In this document: positions 1 to 11,432 of the stretch, piece by piece | Position numbering within the stretch: the stretch's first letter is position 1 | Layout of the letters: the number at the start of each line of letters is the position of its first letter | Origin: Cordilura impudica | Lineage: Eukaryota; Arthropoda; Insecta; Diptera; Scathophagidae | Direction of reading: 5' to 3' | DNA length: 64,000 nt | NCBI GenBank assembly: GCA_963682025.1 | Contig: OY821519.1 | Coordinates: 194,381,784 to 194,445,783 of the forward strand | The notes under the pieces: generated by a model | What the model was told of the DNA's origin: nothing | Database searches by the model: none | The model's input: the letters and a program-made list of their open reading frames with translations, nothing else | Position numbers and translations under genes: made by a program

Positions 1-1002
1 AAGATGTAGACTAAAAGTTGGAAAAGTTTGAAAATAAAATTTTTCTCAAATCCGCTGAAATAAAAACGCTGCCCTCGTCAAATTAAGAACAGGATATGCT
101 TGGTTAACAAGATTTTTGAGTCCAGTCGTTGATTTCGGAAAATTTTTTGAACAAAATTTTTGAAAAATAAAATTGGTGATTTTGAAATAGTGCTTAAAAT
201 ACGTACCGTTTCGACATTAATTTAGAACGGCATAGCAATAGACGAGATGCAGGATTCTGGAATCAGGAAAATGCAAAAATATAATTGCCGTAAATTATTT
301 CGATGTCGTTAAAATTGTGAGCTCGATTATCTTAATAAAGTAGTGTGCGACACATTTATTGCCTGTGGAACTTGGTATAACTTGGCTGTTTTTCAACCGA
401 TAAAAGATTTTGTTATTTTATTAGAAGGATAATTTACTCCAGATTATGGTTTATTAACTAATTTAATTCAAGCGCAAGTATTAATATCAAAATTTTTGTG
501 AAAAATGATTTTTATTGATAATTTGTACATATATATTCATATTTGAACTTTGAACTCAATGCGCGTCCAGAAAGCATTATCCGATTTGACTCAAATTTTG
601 CTCACTAAAGGTTTAGATCCAGTGTCACAATAATCTGACCCGTACACCTCAAAATTCGACCAACAATTTTATTTCATACAAACCGCTCTCACCTTAAACT
701 ACACACATATATAAAATAGTTCGTCATCATCGCCCAGCCCAAACCGTTCAACGCAGAAACTTGTAATTTGGACTATAAGTTCTCCTGTTAAAGAGGGTAC
801 GAAGGGCCTGTAAATGTAAAAGGGTACATTTATTATCTTCTTTACAAAATAATTTAGGAATATGAAATTTGATATATAGATTCCACCAGAGACACAAACA
901 CCGGCCAAGACTAATTAATTTTAATTAAACGACCAAAAAATAGGAAAAGTTGTACTTTTAAACTCGTTTTTCATTTGAAGGTAAATTTTTCTTAAAAAAA
1001 AA
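1..1002. other. AT-rich DNA, no gene seen
   Basis: No open frame longer than about 70 codons, no recognisable domain and no clear terminal repeat on either strand. The short reverse frame at 699-908 has no family features. Confidence 0.5.
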
Positions 1003-1656
1003 AGAATTAAGAAAATTATAGTCGGTCTAGGCCGATACCCTATACCACGCGTTTAGAGAATTGGACTTAGGTCCAACTAATTGGGTTTAGAAAATAAGTA
1101 TAAACCAAATCTGAGTGAAATTTTCATTATTTTTTTTCTGCCTGCAGATCTGAAAAAGTTGATATCGTATGCTATATTTGTATGGACTGATCCTGCCTAT
1201 ATTTAGTAAAGTTCCTTTATTTTTTCCAAAAACATATACCGAATTTGAGTAAAAGCTGCGCAATAGTTCTGTTTTTGGTAGGTTTAAGTAAAGATCGGAA
1301 AACATCGTTATATGGGGGCTATTACTAAGAACTATCTTATAGGGCTTATTTTTGAATTACCGATTAATGGATGTAATAAATACACACAAACCCATTTTCA
1401 GCAATTGCAACGGCATTCGTCCTATGACTATTAGAAGCTCATATATCCAATTTCAGTAAATTATATTCATATTTGCAACCTGTAGTTTGATTACAAGGTT
1501 TAAATGGACACATAGATAGACAGACGGACGGACGGACATTGACTCAGAAAGTGATTCTGAGATCGGTATAATAAAGAATGGGTATAGGTGAAATATTTTT
1601 GGTAGTTACAAACATCGGCATAAAGTCTTAGTGACCACATAGCGTTATAGGGTATA
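1003..1656 (-). mobile_element. INE/DINE-1-like repeat, copy A
   Basis: Reverse-strand copy of the commonest dispersed repeat here. In its own orientation it begins with a TATACCC block (seen as ...agggtata at 1645-1656). A short (GTCC)n microsatellite follows (seen as gacggacggacgg near 1521-1540), and it ends in a hairpin beside TTTTCTTA (1005-1035). This layout matches Drosophila DINE-1/INE-1, the Helentron-associated non-autonomous elements. The hairpin is damaged (tagtcggtctaggccgat), so the copy is old. No coding capacity. Confidence 0.75.
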
Positions 1657-1795
1657 AAAACTATAAAAAATTACTAAAGAAAACAACGAACACATTGAAC
1701 ATTGTTATTTTTTTAAAAGTTATTTTTTCTCATAAAGCATTTCTCATGACTCTTTGCACCGATTTTCATGGTTTTAAATAGCAACTCCTTTGGGG

Positions 1796-2012
1796 CGTTA
1801 ATAAACGGTTTTATACAAAAACGAAGAAGAGTCTGGCTTTGTTATTGAGGGTGTGATCATCATTTCTACAGAGAGACGGACTGACGGTTATCGCTGCTAG
1901 ATCACTTCCCTGGTTTTGGGGTCTCAGGAATTTATTTCAATGCATTACAAACGGAATGATAATTTGATATCTACCTTCTGCAGGGTACATCACCATCAGG
2001 GTATAAAATAAA
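1796..2012 (-). repeat. Second, diverged INE-like repeat
   Basis: On the reverse strand it starts TTATACCCTGATGG, carries a GTTTGTAATGC-like block and ends near a short GTCAGTCCGTCTCTC microsatellite. The layout is that of DINE-like elements but the sequence differs from the main INE family here, so it is probably a separate subfamily. No 3' hairpin was found. Confidence 0.45.
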
Positions 2013-2289
2013 AATATGAAAATCATGGAAATGACCAAACACATTTCAACGTGATTAATTTTGTAAAAGTTCTATAGGTTGTCTCCTTTCAATGGCGAAA
2101 GCTAAATGACGCAGCTTGCCTTCGCATACTGCAAAAGTGAATGTTAATGGTTGGGTATAGTGTTAGTGCCTTCATAAAAAAAAACTATTGACAATCCCAT
2201 GCATAACATTGCCACCATTAAACATAAAATGTAAAAAAAATCAATGTGAGTCCGACAGGGGAGATGTGTAAACATCTACACCTTTTCCA

Positions 2290-2390
2290 ATTGTATTTCA
2301 GAAAGTATCGAATGTATTTCAGAAATTATCAAATGTATTTCAGAAAATATCAATTGAATTTCACAAAATATCTATTGAAATTCAGAAATA
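2290..2390 (+). repeat. FB1 left arm, 21-bp repeats
   Basis: About five imperfect units of the form tttcagaaagtatcaaatgta. The orientation is opposite to that of the right arm. Short left arms of this kind occur in all four FB copies. Confidence 0.8.
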
Positions 2391-2627
2391 AAAAGTAGTT
2401 TACACTACAATACCGAAAAGTTATTATTGTTTCTATTAGTGATTTGGAGTCGCAGAAAATGTTTAGCAATATTTGGACTTATTTGTTATGCACTGGAAAA
2501 TAAACTATCAAGGGCGGCCTTTTAATTGAAAGAAAATGAGGACTTCATTTGTTAATCAGCTACAATATAAACTCCAGGATAGAATTTTGACCGATTTTGA
2601 AGTCATCATTTTGAAAAAAACACGTTT

Positions 2628-2857
2628 ATATCGTCACCTAAAATACAAAACGCCATAACTAACAAAAAGTTCAAAATTGACTTTTTGTATTATAGTTGCG
2701 GACTTTTACTTAAAAACTACTATTTTACCATAAATTTGTTTTCTTAAAAAAAAATCCATCATTATTTTTCAGCTTGATTCTAAAATTTGGGTATTAAGTT
2801 CAAAGTAGTTTTTGTTTTATAATGTTTTTTGCTTCTCCTGTAAAAAAATGACGATAC
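2628..2857 (+). mobile_element. TIR-bounded core of FB1 (MITE-like)
   Basis: Opens with atatcgtcacctaaaat and closes with gacgatac, an inverted pair matching the ends of the autonomous transposon at 44384-47123. The right end has lost the motif gttacgcccttttg that FB2 and FB3 keep. It contains an inverted aactaacaaaaagt / actttttgtattat pair. No coding potential. Confidence 0.65.
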
Positions 2858-2922
2858 GTATTTTTCAAGAGATATTACAAACCCAGTGTAATACTTAAAA
2901 AAATATGTTTTTATATAGCGTT

Positions 2923-4319
2923 TTTAATGCGCCTTGAACATTTTCCCCCAGAATGGAAAGTTTCACTCGTTACAATGATACCTAAACCAGGTGAAGATCA
3001 CACAAAGGTCGATTCGTGTAGACTAATAAGTTTACTGTCCAACTTGGCAAAATTATTCGAGAGAATTTTGGTAAACAAACTTTCAATATCCGTAGATTAA
3101 AATAATGTAATTCCAGCACATCAATTTGGTTTCAGACGAAAACACAGCACCACTGAGCAAGTTCACAGAATTGTAAGTGCCATAAGAAGAGCATTTGAAT
3201 AGAAAAAGTACTGCTCTGCACTTTTTATAGACGTCTCGCAAGCTTTCGACCGAGTTTGGCACGAGGGACTCCTCTATAAAGTTAAACAGTTGTTGCCCCC
3301 GAACACACATAAGCTAATGGAGAGCTACATAATTAATAGCAAATTATCTATAAGAGAGAAAAGCTTTGTGAGCCCTACACAGACAATTCATGCTGGTGTA
3401 CCAGAGGGTAGTATCTTGGTCGTCCCGCTTCAGTACATCCTTTACACATCAGACACGCCAACAAATGAAAACACACTTACGTCGACTTTTGCGGATGATA
3501 TTGCAATTTTAAGCGTACACGAAAACCCCTCAACAGCATCTCTTCTTTTACAGAGCCATATTGAAAAGCTGGAAGATTGGCTAGTTATATGGAAGATTAA
3601 AGTAAATGAACAAAAGTGTATCCACGTAACTTTTACCCTAAGAAGGGAGACTTTCCCTCAAATTAGAATAAGGAACCAGTCTATACCTCAACATTCCTCT
3701 GTTAAATATCTCGGACTACATCTTGATGACCGATTTACCTGGAAAAGTCATATAGACGCAAAATTGACACAAATAAAATTGAAATTAGTCCAATTCACAT
3801 GGCTAATTGGCAAGACCTCAAAGTTAAGTCTCGATTGTAAGCTCTTGATTTATAACTCGATTTTCAAACCCATTTGGTACTATGGTATACAGTTTTGGGG
3901 AACAGCCCCAGATTCAAACACAGAAAGAATATAAAGATGCCAAAACAAGATTTTAAGAATGATTACACATTTGCACAGAGACTTAAATGTTTCTCTAGTA
4001 AAGTACGAAATCACTAGATATAGTGCAAATTTTTTGGAAAAAATTGAGTCTCACCCGAATCCTCTAGCACGTAACTTAATCAACAATCGTATCCACCAAC
4101 GCTTAAGAAGCAGGGGGGCCGCTGATCTCATTGGATGAAAAATGGATCGATATAATTATTTTTCTTTTTTTTATCATTAGATTACATGTATATAGAATAA
4201 ATGAAATTTTGTCTGGCACTGGCTGGATTTAATATTTAAGTTTTAGTTTTAAGATTTGAACAACTTATTGTTAGTTCACAAACCTATGTGAAGATTCAAT
4301 AAATAATGATGAGATGATA
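2923..4319 (+). pseudogene. Jockey-clade LINE, 5'-truncated, reverse transcriptase remnant
   Basis: Non-LTR retrotransposon whose reverse transcriptase copies RNA at a nicked target. The frame starts inside RT (PPEWKVSLVTMIPKPGED) and continues through FGFRRKHSTTEQVHRIVS, FIDVSQAFDRVWHEG (first catalytic Asp) and FADDIAILS (the YADD box with Phe). It ends with ARNLINNRIHQRLRSRG near 4136. Stops at about 3100 and 3202 and a frameshift near 3934 make it dead. The longest open piece is 3290-3934 (214 codons). Endonuclease and 5' half are missing, as expected for truncated reverse transcription. The 3' end reads AAGATTCAATAAATAATGAT. Flanking ATAGCGTT copies at 2915-2922 and 4320-4327 form an 8-bp target duplication inside FB1. 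The same family occurs reversed at 33452-38820. Confidence 0.85.
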
Positions 4320-4330
4320 ATAGCGTTCTG

Positions 4331-4962
4331 ACTATTTTTCTGAAACTCAAATGATATTTTCTGAAATTCAGTTCATATTTTCTGAAGTAAATTTAATAAA
4401 TTCTGAAGTACATTTGATGTTTTCTAAAATACATTTGCTATTTTCTGAAGTAGATTTGATAATTTCAGAAATACATTTCAAGTCTTCTGAAATACATCTG
4501 ATGTTTTCTGAAATACATTAGATAATTGCCGAAATATACTCGATGTTTTCTGAAATACATTTAAAATTTACTGAAGTACAATTGATGGTTTCTGAAATAC
4601 ATTTCATAATTTCTGAAATACATTTGATGTTTTGTGAAATACAGTTGATATTTTCTGAAATACATTTGATAATTGCTGAAGTACATTTGATAATTTAGGA
4701 AATATATTTGATATTTTCTGAAATTCAATTGATATTTTCTGAAATGCAAATGATACTTTCTGAAATACAATTAATGCTTTCTGAAATACAATTGATACTT
4801 TCTGAAAGTCAATTGATGTTTTCTGAAATTCAATTGATGCTTTCTGAAATACAATTGGTACTTTCTGAAATACAATTGATATATTCTGAAAATCAATTAA
4901 TGTTTTCTGAAACAAATTGATACTTTCTGAAATTCAATTAATGTTTTCTGAAATACAATTGG
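4331..4962 (+). repeat. FB1 right arm, about 30 degenerate 21-bp units
   Basis: Units of the form ttttctgaaatacaattgata, inverted relative to the left arm. Substitutions are common but the 21-bp period is largely kept. In-frame translation gives seven-residue repeats (FSEIQLM, YFRKYQL, FQKVSIV) on both strands; this is an arithmetic artefact, not a protein. Confidence 0.85.
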
Positions 4963-5310
4963 AAAAGTTGTAGTAATTAAAAAAACACCTAAGTTTATTT
5001 TTGAATTCTTCAAAGTTTTCTTAGTATATATACAATTGGATATTTAAAATTAACGAAAAAGATTTGTGATTTTGTTAAACAGACAGCGAACTCGGCGGTT
5101 CTGCTTACTAAATACACCAATACGCTTACATATACCACACACCGATATTCCCTTCCTCTGTTTTTGTGATTGTATTGTGAAATTGGATTTTACCCCCCCT
5201 GACCGCATAGATGTTTACACATCAAAAAGCTGAAATATGTCCCCACTTCAACGAAATTATGGGTAAAGTATGTAAGTTATGATTTGAAACCCATTTTATT
5301 AAATAACACG

Positions 5311-5971
5311 AGTGCATAACAATTATTGCGCATTAGGGTTATAACTTTTTAAAATTTTTTAAAAATATCAAAATTGGCATATTACAGTCGAATAGGCCGT
5401 TGAAAACTATGAAGGATTACGCTTTTACTTTTTCATTGGCGTCAGAAAAGTTCACGCACCATCAGCGATGAAGTTTCAAATTTGTATTTGTATGCAATAA
5501 GATGGCGTTGAAATTTATTTAAATAAAATGTAAAAAAATTTGCTTTTGTTTATCATATAAAATTTACCGTTTTTAAAAGGACAGACGACAAGAAATGCTT
5601 TCCTAAACATTGGATACAAGATAATTCATTAATCGAAAATAAGTAAAGGAGTAATATTTGTGCAGAACGTGTAATAAACACTGTGCAGGATATATATCTA
5701 TTTTGCAAATCTACACGTACTTTGAACTTTGTAACATAACCATTGTATATGAAGTTAATTAACTTGCTATGATATGAAAAAAAAAATAACTTGTTAAATT
5801 TTATTTTGTATTGATTTAGAAAATGATTTGGATTTGATTTGATTTGGTGCGTGAAGTTTTTTAGGTAAAATAACCCAAGCTGAAGTTTTTCGTTAATAAA
5901 ACGTCATTGCCCTCCTTGTGGTACTATGCGAAAAATTTGGTTATAGCCCTATTGTGCATGCGTTATGCACT
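5311..5971. mobile_element. Candidate MITE of about 660 bp
   Basis: Starts agtgcataac...gcgcattagggttataac and ends with the inverted form gttatagccctattg...gttatgcact. The TIR is about 32 bp with a few mismatches. No ORF. The target duplication is unclear, so the superfamily is not assigned. Confidence 0.55.
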
Positions 5972-7149
5972 ATTGGATAGACCAATTAAAAACTTACGAA
6001 ATTAAAGTCGAACAACTTGGCTACCGTTTAAACTATATTCTTTATAATGATGTCTTAAATATGTCTGTAAAGATTCCTTAGTATAACCTTGACGACGAAG
6101 TGTGTCATAGCATCATCCGGTCACTAATGAATATAATTTATATCATTCACAATCAAAAGCTAAAAATTATCATATCAATGCTCATTTTAGACACACCTCC
6201 TACAATAACATCATTCTTATTTTTCTCATGTACATAACTTTGTACATGTACATATACTAATTTACATTGTATTCATATGTTAAGGAAAAAAGAAATATTA
6301 TAAACCGTCTAAGTCGACTGTAAGATTCCCTATAAAATGAATAGCGTGACGCTAAAATAGAGTCAGATCAGAACTGGTTGATATTAATAGGGTATTGATA
6401 ATTAACTGAAAGAGATTCTCATCTTCAGAGATATTGCATAATTTTCATAAAAATTGCTTAGATTTAGTAAAAAAAACTAAAAAAATTTTATATTTTCATA
6501 ACTAAGGTGAGATTTCAGAGCATGTAGTCATAAATTCTCATTTAGTTTTTACAAAATTTGAGCGGTAGTCGAATGACGCTCATTAAGAGCATGACTTGTG
6601 GATCTAGAACAATTTTTTTGTTAATCTTATATGCAAACATAAAAACAAATCTATAATACCCTGTACCACAGAGTATGAGCACATGTCATTAATCAATGTT
6701 TTGTTTTGTTTGTCATTTGCAGAGAAAGAAAAAAAGTTCTAATAACTACAATGATGATAAACAATACATATTATACTATACATTTCCATAGCATTCTTCT
6801 TTACAATCGCCAACTGAAACATAAAAAATAAGTAGGCAAATTATTGTTGAGCTAAGCCGACTCTATGATACTCAAGTCTAAGTTTCCGAAAAAGGTTTCA
6901 GAACCAACCATGCTGGGTGAGACTAGCTGAGCACACTTAGACTCTAGGGCAGTATGAACCTTATGAGCTTACTAGCGCATTATCAAATTTTTTCATTAAA
7001 AAAACAACTTATCACACCACAGCATAATTATTGAATAGTTTGTTCATTATTTGATCTTCTCATTTATTTTATTTTATTTTTTACGTAATAATTGTAAAGA
7101 TTTTTCTGAATTCTGTATGGAGACATACACCGTTAGAGTAGAACAGTAT
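5972..7149. other. No gene; one possible INE 3'-end relic
   Basis: AT-rich. At about 6290-6345 a decayed gtctaagtcgac hairpin next to ccctata resembles the INE 3' end. Nothing else is recognisable. Confidence 0.4.
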
Positions 7150-9207
7150 AAAACTGTTATTCGAAAGGCCAATACATGGCATTAACATGTACTGAAAACC
7201 GGCTTATAAATGACATGCAGTATATTGGTTTTACACCAACAAATACCATAACTCCAACTCATTACACTGCTACAAATAGCGCATTACTGGACATATTTTT
7301 TGTCAGTAATACGAACAAAGTTTTGCTATATGACCAGTTATCGGCACCATGTTTCTCCAAACATGATCTTATTTTTCTGTCTTATGACTTCCGGCTGCAG
7401 TATGTATCCGAAAGAGTTACTTATTATGACTTTCATAAAATAAACGATAATGTTCTGACCCGTGAGTTTTACAGTATTGATTGGGACTCAATCTATTATA
7501 TGCCCTCAGCTCAATTTTTTAGAACACAACATACTAAACGTTTTTAAAAGGTCAGTTCCAGTTAAAACGTTTAAACAAGACCTTAAGAATAAACCATAGT
7601 TCAGTAGGGAAATTAAAACGTCAATTGCTCGAACAGATTTTGCTTAACATTTTGGAACATTTTTAAAACTGATAATCTGCATATAGAATTTAAAAATGCA
7701 CGAAGAGATGCTAATATGAAAAAAAAAACGCAAAATCTGAATTCAATTCACATCGTTTTTCATCTGCAATCGGATCTAAGAAAACGTGGAGAGTCATACG
7801 TGAAATTGGTATAGGTAAATCACCCTGCAGAGTAGAAACTGATGTTAATATTAATGAGATAAATAAGGATTTCACAAAACTTCCAAATGTTCCTCCTAAT
7901 GCCGGTTACTATGACCAAAATATACCCTCTAATATTAGCTGCAACCGATTTAGCTTTGATTGTGTATGCGAAGCAGATGTATTCTCCATATGTCTTGCTA
8001 TTAAATCAAACGCAGTTGGGTTTGATGAACTTCAGCATACATTTTTAAAAATAATTATCCAGCAATTGTTACCATATATCACTTATATATTCAATAATAT
8101 AAATACAAAATGCATTTTCCCTACAAACTGGAAATTTGCTAAAATAATACCAATACCTAAATCTAGCAAAAAATATCGACCTATTGCCATTTTACCTTAT
8201 TTACCAAAAGTATTTGAACGTTTACTCCATCAACAATTAAATAAATTCATTAATGATAATAATTTATTAACGAACAGACAATCCGGATTTAGACCGAAGC
8301 ACAGTTGCATAACGGCTTTAATTGATGTTTCTGAAGAAATATGGCGACGTATCGATGCTGGTGACGTGGCACTACTTGTTCTACTCGATCATTCCAAAGC
8401 TTTTGATATGGTAGATCATGATGTTCTTTGCTTTAAGCTACATAAAATGTTTAATTTCTCTTCATTTTCTACTCGATTGTTATCAACGTATTTATCAGGT
8501 CGCTCTCAGTCTGTCTTTGTATATAATAAAACTTCTTATTCTTTGCCAGTTTTAAAGGTTGTGACGCAGGGTTCTATACTTGGACCTCTACTTTTTACGA
8601 TATATGTTAATGATCTACCTCGACAACTGCAATATTGTAATATACATATGTACGCTGACGATGTGCAACTCTATGTCAGTAGTCACATCGATAATATAAA
8701 CAATTGCATTGAAAATATTAAGGTTATATTCACTCGCCATCCAATGTATCTATTTGTAAAATTTGAACTCACGCGCTCTGAAAGGACCAATGACATACGG
8801 CCTGTTAAATACGAAAACTCTCTTTCAAAATTTCAATTCTATGTGTATTCAATCCGTCTTTGGAACTCGCTACCATCAAATCTTAAATTTATAAGCAACG
8901 CCCAACAGTTTAAGAAACAAATTTTTAAATTCTATGCATAATTTTATTTATTTATTTTTTCTTTTCTTCCTCTTTGCTTTGTTAGTCAATTTTTCCTTAA
9001 CTTTTTTTATATATTTATATTCATTATATATATTTTATTATATTGTTATGTATGATTTTAGTTATTTTCATATTTTGTAATTTTTATTTTTTTTTTAATT
9101 TAATCACGCGTAAATTATAATAACCAACAATGTGAAACTCCTTAACTATAATTTTAAGATTTTTAATATTGTTGTTTTGGAAAACAAATAAATACAAATA
9201 CAAATAC
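7150..9207 (+). pseudogene. Non-LTR retrotransposon, endonuclease plus RT, internally deleted
   Basis: The 3' part of an APE-type endonuclease is readable at 7176-7547 (LLDIFFVSNTNKVLLYDQ then FSKHDLIF). After frameshifts a long frame from about 7750 to 8938 carries the RT: KIIPIPKSSKKYRPIAILP, NRQSGFRPKHSCITALIDV, LLDHSKAFDMVDHD, GSILGPLLFTIYVNDLP and MYADDVQLY. Both catalytic Asp sites are kept. Just after YADD the frame jumps to the usual C-terminal tail (SIRLWNSLPSNLKF), so the thumb and connection part has been deleted. The AT-rich 3' UTR ends in an aaataaatacaaatacaaat tail at about 9206. The clade is uncertain (Jockey or CR1 group). Inactive. Confidence 0.8.
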
Positions 9208-9209
9208 CT

Positions 9210-9330
9210 GAAAATCATTTCTGCGGTTGCTCTTGACGAAGCGCATTATGGACGTCCAATTTTGGGTAAATTTTTCGAGCATTGCTGTCAGTATGTCACG
9301 AATAACATGAACAATGTTGGCCTCCAGATT
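9210..9330 (-). pseudogene. C-terminal scrap of an IS630/mariner-type transposase
   Basis: The reverse strand reads EANIVHVIRDILTAMLEKF then NWTSIMRF and a basic tail. This resembles the C-terminus of IS630/mariner-like DDE transposases (pattern LEANIxRVIxEI...MLExVxxNW). Only about 40 codons remain, lodged between a LINE tail and a repeat block. The call rests on family pattern recall. Confidence 0.35.
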
Positions 9331-9349
9331 GGCCTCGTGATTTTCAGTT

Positions 9350-10399
9350 TTGCCGACTTTTGAATTTGGCCGGTTTTGTTTTTTTGTTGGTTTTTTTGAT
9401 TTTGACGATTTTCGTTTTTATGCGAATTTTAATTTAGATTTTAGATATGAGCGATTTTTGATTTTTGCGATTACCGGCGTAATTGAATTTTGTTATTCAA
9501 TTTTGGATTTTCGTTTGACGATTTTTGATTTTGTCGACTTTAGTTTTGGCGATTTTTGTTATTCGCTATTCTCGGTTTGGGCGATTTTTGACTTTGATGA
9601 TTTTTGTTTTTTGTGATTTTTGATTTTTGGCAATTTTTTGTTTTTTTTTGTTTTTGGCGATTTTTGTTATATATGATTTTCAGTTTTGGAGTACTGGGCG
9701 TGGTACTTCCTATACAAAAAAATTTTAAGTACTACGAAAATGACAGTCTTGAAACTTTTGACAAGTACATTAATTAGCAATGTGAGTAGTCGTGGAAAAT
9801 ATGGGTGGAATTGCAAAACAAGAAATCGTGAATAACAAAAATCTCTAAAATCAAAATCACCAAAATCAAAATTCTCAGAAACAGAAGTCGACAAAATCAA
9901 AAATCATAAAGAAGCAAAAATCGTAAAAGTCAAAAATCACCAAAATCGAAAATCGCGAACAATAAAAATCGCCAAAAACAAAAATTGCCTGAACTGAAAA
10001 TCGCGAATAACAAAAATCGCAAAAAACAAAAATCTCCAAATCCAAAAATCGCCAAATCTGAAAAGCTCCAAAAGCAAAAATTAAAAATCGCCAAAGTCAA
10101 AAATATAAAAATCGCTAAAATCAAAAACAGCAGCAAACAAACATAAATAGCCAAAGTAAAAAATAACAAAATCGAAAATCGAAAATCGCGAATAACAAAA
10201 ATCGCAAAAAAGAAAATACGAGAAAATCTAAAATCAGCAAAACAGATTTAATAAAAATCGCCAAAATCAAAAACGTCAAAAATCAAAAATAGCAAAAAAC
10301 AACAGTTGCTTAAGTCAAAGATCGTCATATCTACAAAATGTATTCCTTGTTTTTTATTCCATACGGTGGGTGTGGCGAAGCGCATCGGATAACAGCTAG
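9350..10399. mobile_element. Helitron-like element with simple-repeat body
   Basis: A T-rich block (9350-9680; units such as cgatttttgttattcg) is followed by a short unique stretch. An A-rich block of the complementary type follows (9815-10330; caaaaatcgccaaaatc, gcgaataacaaaaatcg). The end reads ggcgaagcgcatcgg then aacagCTAGt, an imperfect hairpin followed by CTAG, as at Helitron 3' ends. A related copy ends the same way at 60632, and the unique stretch cgaaaatgacagtctt recurs there. ORFs through the block are low-complexity artefacts. Confidence 0.6.
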
Positions 10400-10696
10400 T
10401 AATATATTAAATTTTCTCTAGATCAAAACCTATACACCCTACAATGGACTTATTTGGTATATTTGTATTGTTATATCAAAGGATTTTCATATCTTTTTAT
10501 ATTGTTGCTAAATATAACAACAGCGGCAAAAACTTCTCGCTTTACATTTATTAATGTTAATTTGCATTTATCAATCATTGGCGTTTTTTCTATACTGTTA
10601 AACTAATTTTCTAACATCTGTTTAATATTCTCAAGTTTATTATTGGCATGATATATCTTAAGAAAAATTCTTATATAATCAACTTTATTTAAGAGA
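10400..10696. other. No gene seen
   Basis: AT-rich spacer with no recognisable feature. Confidence 0.4.
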
Positions 10697-11432
10697 CTAT
10701 ATCTGTGGTTTTCTGGAATAACCGCGTATGTCCATTTTTGCCAAATATATTAATTTTTAACGCTCTTTACATGTGTTAAATTTTAAAAAAAAAATATTGA
10801 CCATTTCTGAGTTTTTTCTATAAATAACGACATAACTTAAATGTTTATTAAATTAATTTGCAGCACTATCGACGTATGTCAACCGACTTTGATCGCTGAC
10901 AAATTATTTTCTCAGACACATAGCGACATACGTTGTTATTAATGAAAAAATATGCAAAATAATTATGGATTATTTTTCAGTTTATAACCACTTATAAAAA
11001 CTTGTGTGTTTATTTCTGTTATTTTTTGTCACTATTATTCTTGATACGTTGTTATATTCTCATCCTAAGTCCCGCTAACTTTTTGTTGACGAACAAAAAA
11101 ATCCATTTTTCAAGCAACAACAACTTATGTCTACACGGGTGGTTGCATTGGTAATTTTCTTTTTCAAAGAAAACGACGTTTGTCAACATAAGTTATTTTA
11201 TCTGCACACAAATTAAGTGTTATTTACATATTGTTTTTTCGTCCTTCTCTGGGATCTATTCCTCTGAAGATTTTTGACTCAAAATTTTATATAAAGTACA
11301 TCTATAAGACTGTTAAATAAAAAGCTCTAAAAACTTTATATCGAGCCCATAATTTCAAATATATAGTTTTTGGCTCCACTGAACATTTTGATTTTATGAC
11401 ATACGCGGTTATTCTAGAAAACCATAGATATA
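10697..11432. mobile_element. Candidate MITE of about 735 bp, 36-bp TIRs
   Basis: The left end tatatctgtggttttctgg continues with aataaccgcgtatgtc. The right end is the inverse: gacatacgcggttattc then agaaaaccatagatata. A second internal inverted pair (cgacgtatgtcaac / gcgacatacgttgtt) gives subterminal symmetry. No ORF. Confidence 0.6.

Larger units (their letters stand above)
2239..5226 (+). mobile_element. Foldback-like element FB1, split by a LINE
   Basis: Left end tcaatgtgagtccg then gatgtgtaaacatc; right end gatgtttacacatcaaaa. The inner terminal motif is inverted between the ends and is itself a short hairpin. Left arm (2290-2390) and right arm (4331-4962) are built from the same 21-bp unit in opposite orientation. 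Between them lie unique sequence, a small TIR-bounded core (2628-2857) and a LINE insertion (2923-4319). About 260 bp of unique sequence follow the right arm. The same order recurs at 12657, 39290 and, reversed, 49751. No ORF belongs to the element itself; the arms only appear open because 21 is divisible by three. Confidence 0.8.

Noticed and set aside
4561..4920. ORFs with seven-residue repeats (FSEIQLM, YFRKYQL, FQKVSIV) on both strands; also at 14681-14965, 40110-40693 and 47830-48219
   Set aside because: The arms repeat every 21 bp, a multiple of three, so several frames stay open together on both strands. Units drift without any sign of codon conservation.
9350..10169. ORFs rich in F, D, L and I through the Helitron-like body
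   Set aside because: Low-complexity translation of ttttgattttggcgat-type repeats; no domain.
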